Shown piece after piece: positions 34,567 to 44,312 of a stretch of DNA of 64,000 bases. The notes under the pieces are model-generated. The model did not search any database and had not been told where the DNA came from. It worked only from the letters and a program-made list of their open reading frames with translations. Made by a program: the position numbers and the translations under genes. Source of the stretch: Sulfitobacter indolifex (GTDB taxonomy: Bacteria > Pseudomonadota > Alphaproteobacteria > Rhodobacterales > Rhodobacteraceae); assembly GCF_022788655.1 (NCBI RefSeq), contig NZ_CP084952.1, forward strand, positions 249,827 to 313,826, read 5' to 3'. Position 1 is the stretch's first letter, and each line of letters begins with the position of its first letter.

Positions 34567-35883
34567 TTATCTTCTAACAATAAAGGAGTGCTTGCCTCTT
34601 TTAGTTGTCTCGATCGTGCTCACAAGAGAAATGCTCAATTCCAGTTCTATTCCGACTTTGTTTGCGAACAGTTCGTGTATTCTATACCCATCTGATTCAC
34701 TAAAGCCTTTGTCCGGCACGATCTGAATTGTGCATTTACCCGGTACGTCTTGCACGAATTGAAACTTTCGAACTCTCTCAAGAACGGGGGAATGAGTGTT
34801 GAGTGACGTCATATAGATCTTCAGGCCGCTCCTACCGATCAAGTACTCTTTGCCCCATCGGCCGCTGATCTCTTGCAATTTGTTTGTGATCCTATCTTCA
34901 CCACCGAAAGATATGGCCGCATCTCCGGTGCGGTACCTGATTAGGCGGGTCGCTCTATTCAGAAAGCCTGTCGCAATAAGCTCACCGTCGATTACTTCGC
35001 AAACTCCGTATAGCGGATGGGGGGTGAACCCGCCATGCTCTGCGGGAGCGAACGCAACCCGCTCCGATAAACCGTAGAATGATACTGGCTGACAGTTGAA
35101 TACTTCCTGAATAAGGTCTGCCTGAAAGTCGTATAGTTTCTCTGATACGAGAAGGATACCACGTATGCCAACTATGCTTTGCCCAATGGATCTGAGAATT
35201 TTCGCGAACTCGTATACAGCAGAAGGGTATCCATGAATCCACCGAGCCCCAAAATTTCGCATCTGTTCCAAGTGTTCAGCTACGCCATGCTCTGAGAGCT
35301 TGAGCGGAGAAATAAGCATCTCCTTGTAGAGTGGGTTGTACTCGACTAATCGATCGGGGTGTTTGCTATCCACTCCACGAAGACAAAGCCTCCTGCTATT
35401 TATCTCAATGCCTTGTTCGCTGAGAAAATCTGCAACAAAAGCCCATTCCCTCGAGTAGCATTCGTTGTCTAAGTGAAAGCTAAACTGCCTCCCCGTGCTG
35501 CCTCCCGTGGAAACTTTGTAGCGGCTATTTTCGTACCTGGTGTCTTGGAACGCACTGAGGTTACGTTGAACCATCTCTTTATCGATGATCGGTAGATCAT
35601 AGTATTGATCTATATGGTCAAAGCACTTGATCCCATTTTGTGACGCCCACTGACAATAGAACGGAGTATGCGAAATCGAATCGTTCAAATACTTAATGAG
35701 CAGTCGGTTTCTTTCCAGCAGGGCCTCTCCAGGATCAAGTTGCTTGAAGTTCCGAAGAGCTTCTCGCTGCAATCGGTACGGTCTGCCGCAGAAAACTTCA
35801 AAGGGCACATATTCGAGTGGGGCTTTCACCCGTGGTGGCATGTTCTGGTAAATACTCTTTGCAACGTTAAGACTGAATTTCAT
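34567..35883 (-). CDS. CapK-like adenylate-forming enzyme (phenylacetate-CoA ligase family)
   Basis: 438 residues from the ATG at 35883 (MKFSLNVAKSIYQNMPP); a TTG at 35952 would add 23 polar residues. The family phosphate-loop stretch is YKVSTGGSTGRQFSFHLD. Other CapK features are WIHGYPSAVYEFAKILRS, ILLVSEKLYDFQADLIQEVF, SFYGLSERVAFAPAE and LIRYRTGDAAI. The family makes an acyl-adenylate and often a thioester. In capsule loci CapK types are thought to help add an acyl, amino-acid or pyruvate-like group to the polymer; substrate unknown. It precedes wecB by 62 bp. Confidence 0.85.
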   Translation of the reverse strand: MKFSLNVAKSIYQNMPPRVKAPLEYVPFEVFCGRPYRLQREALRNFKQLDPGEALLERNRLLIKYLNDSISHTPFYCQWASQNGIKCFDHIDQYYDLPIIDKEMVQRNLSAFQDTRYENSRYKVSTGGSTGRQFSFHLDNECYSREWAFVADFLSEQGIEINSRRLCLRGVDSKHPDRLVEYNPLYKEMLISPLKLSEHGVAEHLEQMRNFGARWIHGYPSAVYEFAKILRSIGQSIVGIRGILLVSEKLYDFQADLIQEVFNCQPVSFYGLSERVAFAPAEHGGFTPHPLYGVCEVIDGELIATGFLNRATRLIRYRTGDAAISFGGEDRITNKLQEISGRWGKEYLIGRSGLKIYMTSLNTHSPVLERVRKFQFVQDVPGKCTIQIVPDKGFSESDGYRIHELFANKVGIELELSISLVSTIETTKRGKHSFIVRR

Positions 35884-36356
35884 GTTCGGGCTTTCGTATG
35901 ACGGATCCTGTGCGGATCTTGGCTTTCTGGTCTCGTTAGTCGATGCGCTCAAGCTCGTTCACGCCCATTCCTTCGATCGGGTCTCCCAATTGCAGAACAC
36001 TTAAAGCTCCGTAGTGGGGGTGTCGATGGTAGATTTAGTCTGCGCTCGAGCAAGCGATGTCTCTTCTCGCTAGGGGTCCTAGTGTAGGTGGGTTCCTGCC
36101 GACATGGCCGACAGTCAAGAGTTATACGTCGGCCGCAATCAAACGCAGTGATTGCTCTTCAACAGAAACCACTTCGGAAGACGATCACTTACCCGCCGCA
36201 AGAAGATCAGTTGGTGGTGTAAGTTGATGCCGAGCGCCGGACTATGCGCTGGTCCGCCAAAGTGCGCAAATCCCTCAAATCAAACAGCTATCGAGTATGC
36301 GTTGGAGGTGGCCAGATGTGAGGAGAGCGAGCAACATCTCGCCCCATGCCTAAACA
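35884..36356. other. Gene-free stretch upstream of the CapK-like gene
   Basis: No protein of either strand is convincing. A promoter for the CapK-wecB-heparinase-wbuB group may lie here, but no clear box was seen. Confidence 0.4.
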
Positions 36357-37382
36357 CTAGTGTTCTCTCGCCGCATCGTAGATCCTGACCGTTCCATCGT
36401 CCCTGCAGCACACATATAGACGCGCAGTATCTGCTGCGAAATCCATACCGTGGACGCCTGCAAGGCAGGAATCGACCAGCACCATTCTCGATTGGACTAA
36501 GTAGTACAGCGCTAAGTTAGACCCCCCACCAATCGCGAGAGTGTTTGTGTCAATCAATGAGCAGCAAAAGGCTGGAAAGCTGTTGCTAAGATCAATGCTA
36601 TCAAGGTAATTGCCATCTCTCGAAAATATCCATATTTTGCTATTTCCCTCATCGCAAACGAATAGACGCCCGGCCTTGTAGGTACAATTGCCAAGGCGAC
36701 CGAAGCCCTGATGGCCTACTCCAGAGATCTCGGAAAGCAATTCGAATTCCAATTCTCCATGAATGTGATGTATGGCATAAAGTTGTAAAGTTCTTCGTTT
36801 CTTCTGGGTAATAAACATTCTGTCTGCGTCAATCGAAATGCCATTCGGTTTAAAGAAGGGCGCCCTTTTGGCTAGGACTTTTCGTAAAAGCGCGTAATAT
36901 ATAACTCTGGAAATTCTCTTGGAAAGCCTGTCCTGCTGCTTCTCCGTTCTTATTTCGGGGCCTTCATGATTCAGTATGTACTCATGTGAGGCAAAGATTG
37001 ATCTGAACCTGGTAGCAAGCAATGGAAATAAGCCGCTACTGTTCACGGTTAGAGCCCCGAATTCCCCTCGGTATCTGATGTCGTTATCATAAACTACGAT
37101 ACGATGGTTGTGCCAGTCAGCAACCAAGAGCAGCGATCCGGACCAGTGCATTGCAACCGGCTGCCGAAATCTATAGCGGGAGTAACCTTCTCCAGAGAGC
37201 AGGACCTGTAAATTGCCGGATCCGTCCAAGGAGAAAATCCTGTTTCTCGCATCACAACCTAGTATCCTACCTTCCCCATAGCAAACCGCATTAGGCAGGT
37301 ATCCTTCGCCAAGGGACAGTATCGAATTTAGTTTAAGCACAGGGCTGCTCTCTCCATGATGCATTTGGCCCGTCTGTCCCAT
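36357..37382 (-). CDS. NHL/beta-propeller repeat protein of unknown function
   Basis: About 341 residues, less if one of the later starts is used (for instance MHHGESSP at 37364). Repeats of the NHL kind are visible: FRQPVAMHWSGSLLLVADWHNHRIVVYD, FFKPNGISIDADRMFITQ, GRLGNCTYKAGRLFVCDEGNSKIWIFSRDG, and LAGVHGMDFAADTARLYVCCRDDGTVRIYD. This suggests a 4-6-bladed propeller; no signal peptide is seen. Its 5' end overlaps the GT4 gene by up to 55 bp, so it is made from the same transcript and probably takes part in polymer assembly or binding. Similar propeller genes are scarce in the EPS loci I know. Confidence 0.8.
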   Translation of the reverse strand: MGQTGQMHHGESSPVLKLNSILSLGEGYLPNAVCYGEGRILGCDARNRIFSLDGSGNLQVLLSGEGYSRYRFRQPVAMHWSGSLLLVADWHNHRIVVYDNDIRYRGEFGALTVNSSGLFPLLATRFRSIFASHEYILNHEGPEIRTEKQQDRLSKRISRVIYYALLRKVLAKRAPFFKPNGISIDADRMFITQKKRRTLQLYAIHHIHGELEFELLSEISGVGHQGFGRLGNCTYKAGRLFVCDEGNSKIWIFSRDGNYLDSIDLSNSFPAFCCSLIDTNTLAIGGGSNLALYYLVQSRMVLVDSCLAGVHGMDFAADTARLYVCCRDDGTVRIYDAAREH

Positions 37383-38476
37383 TCGTAGTGTTGCACATTT
37401 CTGTAAGCGTTCCGTGCAAGGTTGTCAGCCAAGGCTCCATCCGAAATTAATCTGGAAATTGCTCGAGACCATCCCGCGACATCGTCCGGGGCGCAAAAGA
37501 TGCACTGCTGCTCATCCAAAACCTCATGCAGTACGGCGAGATCACTGGAAATAATAGGTCGCAAGGTGGCCATGTACTCAAACATTTTCAGCGGGCTCAT
37601 CCAGGAAGCAGTATCCCCTCGATTTCCACTGATCGAAACCTTCTTCTGATATGGCATGAGAAGAACGTCAGCCGCCTTAAGGTAATCTGGCAATTCGCCA
37701 TTGGGAACAAAGCCGGTAAATATGGTATTCTGAAGCTTCCTAGCTTCGCTTATCGCACGATACCGACTGACGTCGTCAGGGTTCCCGCCAACTAGAAGAA
37801 AATTTGTAGTTCTATGAATGGCGGCTAGATCCAAGATCAACTCAATGCCCCTGCCTTTATAGAAGTGCCCAGAGTAGCAGGCAGTGTCTCGTTCGGGGAG
37901 TCCCAGTATGTGTCTATAATGAGCAGGGGGAAGTCCATTGTCTGCGAACCGAGAGATATCAACGCCGTCATGGGCGACAATCAGGTGCCTACCCAACTTG
38001 TCCCCATATTTCGATAGCAGAATGCTTTTGAGTGCCTCGGAGATAACTACAACGGTCAGTAACAGTTTGGAATCGAGAAGATCAATGAAGTCATTGTGTT
38101 CATTATTTTCGATATCGCCATGGCATTCGAAAATAACTGGAATATTCAATTTCGTCATTTCTAGCGCAATGTTAACGGACCTCACATAAACTACGTCCGG
38201 CTTGCTCTTTCGAATATACCTCTTAAGTTGAAACAAGTAGTCAAGTCCTTTGAGGCCGCGCCGCATTCTGAATGTTTGTAATCCAAAGTCCTTCTTAACG
38301 CCATAAAACTTTGCAAATTCGGTGTCAGTTCCTAGGGCGCGCGCGTGGGGGCGGATACCTAGAAGAGTGACCTTCGGACCCAATTTTGCAAGGGACTGGG
38401 CCATCTTGCAGACATGAATGCTATTGGCAGACTTGCTGGGAATTATAGAATTACTAGCATAGATGATGTGTTTCAT
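37328..38476 (-). CDS. GT4-family glycosyltransferase
   Basis: 382 residues. The N-terminus KHIIYASNSIIPSKSANSIHVCKMAQSLAKLG is a GT4 acceptor-domain start. The C-terminal half has ACYSGHFYKGRGIELILDLA, NFLLVGGNPDDVSRY, DVLLMPYQKKVSISGNRG and SPLKMFEYMATLRPIISSDL, where the conserved E lies in the EYMA motif. It should add a sugar to the growing lipid-linked unit. Acceptor and donor are unknown. Confidence 0.85.
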   Translation of the reverse strand: MKHIIYASNSIIPSKSANSIHVCKMAQSLAKLGPKVTLLGIRPHARALGTDTEFAKFYGVKKDFGLQTFRMRRGLKGLDYLFQLKRYIRKSKPDVVYVRSVNIALEMTKLNIPVIFECHGDIENNEHNDFIDLLDSKLLLTVVVISEALKSILLSKYGDKLGRHLIVAHDGVDISRFADNGLPPAHYRHILGLPERDTACYSGHFYKGRGIELILDLAAIHRTTNFLLVGGNPDDVSRYRAISEARKLQNTIFTGFVPNGELPDYLKAADVLLMPYQKKVSISGNRGDTASWMSPLKMFEYMATLRPIISSDLAVLHEVLDEQQCIFCAPDDVAGWSRAISRLISDGALADNLARNAYRNVQHYEWDRRAKCIMERAALCLN

Positions 38477-38509
38477 ATGGTGCTTTCAAGTATCTGCTAA
38501 TCGGAGGAA

Positions 38510-38917
38510 CTAGCTTGGTCCGTCAAGCTCTGGAGCGTTTGGGAGTGCGAAATGATCGTAGGTGTACCCCAGTTGCTTGCGGGCAGTCGCTTCGAAGTGA
38601 TGTGGAATCTGTTCGGCATAGGCAAAGAGCGGAAACTCTTCGGAGAAGGCTTCCATAACCGGCCGCTGATCGAACCGTTCTAATATCCCTTCTCGTAAAC
38701 AAGTGCCCTATCCACCATAAAGCGATTTCTCTTGGCGTAAAACTCATCGATCGTGCAAACTGGTTTTGCGGGATCCTGCGGCCACTGTATTGTTCGGGAT
38801 GTCTTCGCTTACGACGCTTCCTGCCGGGGCGTTGTAGTTGCCATCGATTCTCGTATTGCTTCGAACAGCCACGTTGAAGCCGAATAAGGCATTGTTTCTT
38901 ATCTTTAGCATCTTCAT
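38510..38917 (-). pseudogene. Frameshifted fragment of a hexapeptide-repeat acyltransferase
   Basis: Read on the minus strand, one frame gives FGFNVAVRSNTRIDGNYNAP and AGSVVSEDIPNNTVAAG, the end of a left-handed beta-helix acyltransferase. A +1 shift near 38770 continues DPAKPVCTIDEFYAKRNRFM, then ALVYEKGILERFDQRPVMEA and YTYDHFALPNAPELDGPS, with a stop at 38510-38512. The upstream repeats and catalytic histidine are missing. It would have been an O- or N-acyltransferase for the polymer and is now inactive unless the shift is a sequence error. Confidence 0.75.
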
Positions 38918-39032
38918 CTTGCTGTAGGTCCTCACGTGCGGTAGCTTACTTTTCTCTTCTCGATAGTCGAGGGGGTCAGGGCAGCGCCGAAGTCGTTCGT
39001 CGTGCCGCCTTCCTAACAAGCCGGAGCCGCAA

Positions 39033-40361
39033 CTATTTCCCCGAGCGCTTTGCGAGGAGATCGTTCGGGATTTGCAAAACTCGCCTAACCGCTTCGAAAT
39101 TCGGTGCAAGTTGCACCGGAGTAATGCCTGTATGGCGGTAAAAGAAGAAATAGCTCAGAAGGATTCTCGCAATTCTTCCCACGACGATCGATACAGCAAA
39201 AAGGTAGATGTTCCCAGCAAGTCCAGCTAGAGAGATGAGTCCGATCTGCAGGACCACGCGAACCCAGACAGGGATGGCTTCGAGACTAGCCCTGTTCGTT
39301 AAGTTGAAGAACACGTTAATTATTTTACCGGTGCTTGCTGCAAAAGAGCCAAGGGAAAGGATTATGAACAGCGGTCCAACTAACTCGTATTCGGGCCCGA
39401 GAAATATTGGTAGGATCAGAAGCACGAAAGGAATGGCGATCGATATGAAAATTATGAAGAATATAATTGCGCTCAGCTTGCAGGTCCACGCAACCTTGCT
39501 GGCAATTTGGGCTTCAGTAAGATCGGAGCCTCTTGCAAGGCTAGGTAAGAAGGCGCTCGTAACGGCAGTGGGGATCAGTTCGAGTTGCCCAATAAGAGCT
39601 AGCGCTATGGCAAGTTGGGCGATCTCTGACGCTTCCATCGCGAAAAAGCTCATAAAAATGGGAGTGCTATGCTGCGCGAGAGTTATCGCGAGGCTCACTG
39701 AAAAATACGAAAAACAACTTCGAGCAATCTTTGCCATGTATTCTTTGGAGAACGCCAAGCTTGGCGCTGCAACTTTGCAGGCCCGGGCAAAAAGGAGGAT
39801 CACTGCAATGAAGGTTGCCCCATTCTGGATTAGTACTGCCGAATAGATTCCTAATTCAAAATTATAGCAAATTACGTATCCGAGAAAGATAAGAAATGCC
39901 TGAAAGGGCAAAATTGATCCAAGGAATGGAAATTGTTGGTTGCCTTTGAGAAACTCGATCAGACATGAATACAATATCATGAGTGCGCATAGGGTTCCTG
40001 CAGAGATTAGGAAAATCGGGTCTCTGAAGACGTCGAAGCTGTAGATGCTTGGGAGGAATACCGACGCATTGAAAATTAGGATAAACCCTAGCAGAGAAGC
40101 TAGAATGCATGTCAAGAGTGTTATTCCAAGCAGCTGGTCATTTTTCTTTGAGTCCAGGCCTGAGAAGATCCAGTTAGTCTGTGGCATTCCAAAGGTCAAT
40201 ACTGTTGAGAGAATGCTTGTTGACGCCATAACAATCGCGAATTGTCCTCTAGCATCCGCTCCAAGAAAGCGGGCAAGTGCGATGGTGGAGCCGAGGCCGA
40301 TCACCACCCTGACCGCTTGGCCAGAGAATAGAGCGAGAGAATCCCTAACAAATCGTTGCAA
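39033..40361 (-). CDS. Wzx-type polysaccharide flippase
   Basis: 442 residues with about twelve hydrophobic segments. It begins MQRFVRDSLALFSGQAVRVVIGLGSTIALARFLGADARGQF, the usual start of Wzx/MATE-like polysaccharide exporters, and ends in a positively charged tail. It moves the lipid-linked repeat unit to the periplasmic face. A 240-bp gap (40362-40601) with no gene separates it from the upstream glycosyltransferase gene. Confidence 0.9.
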   Translation of the reverse strand: MQRFVRDSLALFSGQAVRVVIGLGSTIALARFLGADARGQFAIVMASTSILSTVLTFGMPQTNWIFSGLDSKKNDQLLGITLLTCILASLLGFILIFNASVFLPSIYSFDVFRDPIFLISAGTLCALMILYSCLIEFLKGNQQFPFLGSILPFQAFLIFLGYVICYNFELGIYSAVLIQNGATFIAVILLFARACKVAAPSLAFSKEYMAKIARSCFSYFSVSLAITLAQHSTPIFMSFFAMEASEIAQLAIALALIGQLELIPTAVTSAFLPSLARGSDLTEAQIASKVAWTCKLSAIIFFIIFISIAIPFVLLILPIFLGPEYELVGPLFIILSLGSFAASTGKIINVFFNLTNRASLEAIPVWVRVVLQIGLISLAGLAGNIYLFAVSIVVGRIARILLSYFFFYRHTGITPVQLAPNFEAVRRVLQIPNDLLAKRSGK

Positions 40362-40601
40362 TTTGGTTACCTTAGGCTGTGATTGGGTGCAGGCGTGAGG
40401 CCTGCGTGCGCCAATGCTGTCATTTTTACAGAGTCTATATTGCGCTACGGTTTCCCGCCTAACTACATGTTGGAGGCTTTATAATCAAAACAGATCTGAC
40501 CTGTAGTTAGCTTCGAGAGTTCTGATTTCCGGAGCATGAAGATTATCAGAATTGAGAAAGAGGTTGCCACCCATACTAAGTCAATTGTGAAATGCGCCAA
40601 A

Positions 40602-41645
40602 TTATCTGTTTGTCGTCCCTGGGAGTTTATAATTCTGCACGCGGTCTAAACTTTCGAAAAATCTGCTAGTGGCCAAACTTGTCTCAAAGTCAATGAAGCG
40701 TTCAGCCGATGCGGTGCGGAATTGTTCGTGAAAGCTTATTACTTTCCGCAACGCTGTTTCTAGCGAGTTCGTATTTTCGGGTTCAGCTAACGCAGCTGCA
40801 GAACCGACCATTTCTGGGATGCACCCCCAGTGCGTCGTCACCACAGGAAGGCCGACTGAAAACGCTTCGATCAATACGCCGGGGTAGCCCTCCCCCTCGA
40901 AATATGTTGGCAAGGCAAGCAGATGAAATCCTGATAAGAATGACTGCACATCGGCATTAGGAACCGGTCCAATATATTCGATGTTCCCTGGCGTGTTCTC
41001 GATGATGTCGTGGAGGTTCCTGTCTCTAATTGGACCAGCAATTGTCAAGGACCACTGTGGATTCCGTGCCGTAATCTCAACTAAGTCCAATATTCCCTTT
41101 TGCTTCATCACTTGTGACAGAAAAACGATATCGACTCGCCCTCCCGCATAGGGTTTGGCGCGAAACCTAGATGCTGGCCGAGAATTTGGGAACCAATACG
41201 TGTTGCGGTTGAAGCGCTTGAAGAAGCTAACTAAGGCCTGTGTCTCGAAGAAGTTGGCGACGCTGTATTTCAAGCAAAGACCCATCAAGAACTTTTCAAT
41301 TCTAGTGGAGTTTCGATAGTATTCGTCGAAGTTGCCAGCAAATTTTCGGAGCGAGTACGTTTTCGTGGAGAGGGCATTTAGCAGACACAAGAATGGCCCG
41401 ATAATCTTATAATCTGCCGCGGTTCCATGCAGTGAAACGTGATCATAGTCGTGAAGTCTTGCCAAGCGCATAAGTACGTGAAAGAGCATCCCGATTCTGC
41501 TATTATAATTCTGCGAGTTAGTGTCGCAAACAGTGTAGCTTCTATTGGAAGCATTGTATTCAGAGAGTAGCTGCTCAAAGAGTACGGTAATGCCGCCGGG
41601 GCAAGATTCCGATGCGCGTGGCCCAAGAATTAGTGTTTTGGTCAT
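40602..41645 (-). CDS. GT4-family glycosyltransferase
   Basis: 347 residues. It starts MTKTLILGPRASESCPGGITVLFEQLL. The donor domain has IVFLSQVMKQKGILDLVEI, SLTIAGPIRDR, IEYIGPVPNADVQSFL and the signature TYFEGEGYPGVLIEAFSVGLPVVTTHWG, including the E-x7-E pair. It transfers a sugar in repeat-unit synthesis; donor not visible. It lies upstream of wzx on the minus strand. Confidence 0.88.
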   Translation of the reverse strand: MTKTLILGPRASESCPGGITVLFEQLLSEYNASNRSYTVCDTNSQNYNSRIGMLFHVLMRLARLHDYDHVSLHGTAADYKIIGPFLCLLNALSTKTYSLRKFAGNFDEYYRNSTRIEKFLMGLCLKYSVANFFETQALVSFFKRFNRNTYWFPNSRPASRFRAKPYAGGRVDIVFLSQVMKQKGILDLVEITARNPQWSLTIAGPIRDRNLHDIIENTPGNIEYIGPVPNADVQSFLSGFHLLALPTYFEGEGYPGVLIEAFSVGLPVVTTHWGCIPEMVGSAAALAEPENTNSLETALRKVISFHEQFRTASAERFIDFETSLATSRFFESLDRVQNYKLPGTTNR

Positions 41646-41971
41646 GCGATTAACCTATCTGTCCTCGTAAGGCCCCTAATACTTGACGATATTCGCAGCC
41701 GGCCAGCATGCTGCAGTCCCGGAGGCCGCAAGCAAACGAATATGGGGTGAGTGCGCAAAGAGTATCCATATTGGTATTTTCCTCGGGGCTGGGAGGGTGG
41801 TGTCGCTCAGTTCGGTTTGTCGCGCTTACCACGACAAGCTGGCGAGGATCGTAGGTGATTGGTTGAACAAGTTGATCTCTTCATTCTTTCGGAATGCACT
41901 GCGGCAAATCTAGGTCTCAAAATTCCCATTCCGAGAAAGGTGGGATTGGTAAATAGGAGTGGATTGAGCTC
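41646..41971. other. Gene-free stretch between two glycosyltransferase genes
   Basis: AT-rich, with only short unsupported frames. Nothing specific is seen. Confidence 0.4.
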
Positions 41972-43051
41972 TTAGCTTCTTACCTGAAGAGCTTCAAAGA
42001 ATTCTCTGTTGCGCTTGCGAAACATCTTCGCGTCGATCTTGGTTCGATGCCCCGAAGCTAGCAAAATCTTTTGCGCAAGGTCATCTGCGTCACCACTTCT
42101 TGCGACATAGCCGGCATTTTCACGAGCCAAGAGGCGAGATACGGACTCAGTGCAATCGGTTGCTACAACTGTACTTTCCAAGTATATGTTTTCCAACATT
42201 GCGTTTGGCATGCCTTCCCAACGGGAAGATAAGACGAAGATATCGCAGTTCTTAAAGAAGACGTATGGGTTACGTTGAAATCCCCAAAACTTTACTCGGT
42301 CACGGACGCCGAGTTCCTGTGCTCGCAACTCAAGTTTTGCCTGCTCTCCTAAAGAGTCCTCCCCAATTATATGAAGGAAGTAGGAGCTGTTGGCGCGTAC
42401 TAAATGTGCTAAGCAATCTATAAGAACGTCGAAGCCCTTCTGTTCGGTAATCCGGCCAGCGCTCACTATGTTGGTGTCTCTTGGGTCCCAATCGGGAGGA
42501 TTTTGCGCTGCTAGACTGTCAATCTTGGCGAAGTCCATAGGGTTTGGTACCATGAGCACTTTGTTTGGGTTGAGCCTATGGTATCGGCAGATCTCATCTT
42601 TCATCTCTGGGGTTTGAGCAAGAACCAGGTGCGCCCTCCTATAAGCCCTTTCGAGCAAGAATCTAGAGAATGTCCGGATATGGCTCCTCGATATGTACTG
42701 GCGCGGAGAATTTGGGCTGCGAAATATGATTGTGGGTTTTTGTGCGGGTAAAGCTATTAGCGCCAAATAAAGAGCGATGTTGGTCCGTAAGAGAGTAGAG
42801 AACACGATATCCGGGCTCTCACTCCTAATAACAGACCGCAGCCGGGGTATGGAACGCGATGTAGTGGCGACACCCAAATCAATTACACGGACCTCTGGAG
42901 GAATGTCCTCCAGGAGTTGTCCGGTTCTGCTCGAAAGGACTAGTACGGCTTCGAACCTCGAATGATCAAGCAGGCGCAGCATTGTAAGGACGACCCTTTC
43001 TGCCCCACCACCAGTCATATTCTGAAGAAAAATTAAAAGCTTTGTTCTCAT
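41972..43051 (-). CDS. GT4-family glycosyltransferase
   Basis: 359 residues. The acceptor-domain start is KLLIFLQNMTGGGAERVVLTMLRLLDHSRFEAVLVLSSR, classic for GT4. The donor domain has NIVSAGRITEQKGFDVLIDCLAHL, YFLHIIGEDSLG and FFKNCDIFVLSSRWEGMPNAMLENIYLESTVVATDCT, again the E-x7-E pattern. It is one of four GT4 genes in the locus. It lies 76 bp after the polymerase gene on the minus strand. Confidence 0.9.
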   Translation of the reverse strand: MRTKLLIFLQNMTGGGAERVVLTMLRLLDHSRFEAVLVLSSRTGQLLEDIPPEVRVIDLGVATTSRSIPRLRSVIRSESPDIVFSTLLRTNIALYLALIALPAQKPTIIFRSPNSPRQYISRSHIRTFSRFLLERAYRRAHLVLAQTPEMKDEICRYHRLNPNKVLMVPNPMDFAKIDSLAAQNPPDWDPRDTNIVSAGRITEQKGFDVLIDCLAHLVRANSSYFLHIIGEDSLGEQAKLELRAQELGVRDRVKFWGFQRNPYVFFKNCDIFVLSSRWEGMPNAMLENIYLESTVVATDCTESVSRLLARENAGYVARSGDADDLAQKILLASGHRTKIDAKMFRKRNREFFEALQVRS

Positions 43052-43127
43052 AGGAGCATACTCAGTGGACAGATGGAAAAGGTTGGAGTGGGTGTCATTG
43101 CTTCAGCACCGAATGTAATGGCAACCT

Positions 43128-44312
43128 CTATGATTTTGACCGCCACTGAGTCGATATAATATGCATGCTCACAAGCGAGATCCAGAGAAAGTAGGTTGTT
43201 ATGCTAACCTTTGAAAGCATTACCGGGAAAAATATCCAGAAGTCACGCGAGCGGTGAACACTAGTGCGAAATAGCCAGACGATCAGAAAAACGAACAACA
43301 GACCCAATGAATACCATGCGTAGAATAGAAATGAGAGGTCCTGAAGTATTACGCGATAGACTCGGGTCTTGGAGTCAATGATCTCGAGAGTAGTAAACGA
43401 ATTCCCAAAGAGGTGACTTGTAAGGTCCTGAGCCCAAAAATCCTGAAAGATTGTTGTGCGAAACTCTAATCCTCCCCTCAACTCATTTCCGACGAATCGT
43501 ATTTCATAGTAATAATATAGCGGAACCAATATAATTAGCAGAGTAATTAAGAACCAGACCTTCTTCGTAGGTGATTGACGCGCACGTTCAAGTGACCTTG
43601 CAATGAGAAAGGCTGAGGCGAGCAGCATCGCAAATGCGGACAGGCAAAGGCCAAAGCTTATGAGCGTAAGCTTATGGAGCCTTGTCAGATGCTTGTTCTT
43701 TGCGTAATAGTCAAGCGCAAGCAGCGGAAACACGGCTGCGGCGTATGATCCGGGTTCATTGAATAGGCTGGTTGGGCGCCAAACTTTGAATCCGAAAATG
43801 CCACCATTCAGGAAGTAGGCGCTGCCCTTTTGGGCCCGTATCCCAAGAATCTTTAGGTAATCAAGAAAATCTCCAGTTATATAGGTTGCAAAGAACTGGA
43901 GAAACCAGAGTGCTACAAAAACCTTGAGGAGAATTTCGATGGATCGGATAAGTAACTTTGGGGAATCCTTTACTAAGAGAAGAAAGAGAATTGAGTAAAT
44001 CGGAGTAAACAATATTCTCTTTGAGAAGCCCTCAGATTCCATAATGAAGCTTGGCTCTGCTAAATATGTTGCATGTACATAAATCCAAATGTGTGCGAAA
44101 AAAAGTATAAGGACGAATTGAATAGTCCGTTTCGTTACGTATGGGGTAATGCACCTGTAGTTCGTTGCGAATGCCAGAAACCAGGTGATAGCGAGGAATG
44201 CATTCGAAGGAATGGTGCTGCTGAGAAAAATGCCGGCCAAGAACAGCGTTATGAAGAGTGCGGCCAATTTCTGATCCGGACGTTCCGAGTGGATATGAGC
44301 GAGGTCACTCAT
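43128..44312 (-). CDS. Wzy-type O-antigen/EPS polymerase (multi-spanning)
   Basis: 394 residues with about ten hydrophobic segments. A large periplasmic loop follows in which YFLNGGIFGFKVWRPTSLFNEPGSYAAAVFPLLALDYY is the O-antigen-ligase/polymerase-like part (the FNEPGSY motif is common). Wzy proteins diverge strongly, so the assignment rests on topology, motif and context. It would join repeat units on the periplasmic side. Its start overlaps the end of the asparagine-synthase-like gene by 8 bp. Confidence 0.8.
   Translation of the reverse strand: MSDLAHIHSERPDQKLAALFITLFLAGIFLSSTIPSNAFLAITWFLAFATNYRCITPYVTKRTIQFVLILFFAHIWIYVHATYLAEPSFIMESEGFSKRILFTPIYSILFLLLVKDSPKLLIRSIEILLKVFVALWFLQFFATYITGDFLDYLKILGIRAQKGSAYFLNGGIFGFKVWRPTSLFNEPGSYAAAVFPLLALDYYAKNKHLTRLHKLTLISFGLCLSAFAMLLASAFLIARSLERARQSPTKKVWFLITLLIILVPLYYYYEIRFVGNELRGGLEFRTTIFQDFWAQDLTSHLFGNSFTTLEIIDSKTRVYRVILQDLSFLFYAWYSLGLLFVFLIVWLFRTSVHRSRDFWIFFPVMLSKVSITTYFLWISLVSMHIISTQWRSKS

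Noticed and set aside
39208..39846. 212-codon plus-strand frame opposite wzx
   Set aside because: It is a shadow of the membrane protein gene, lacking any motif.
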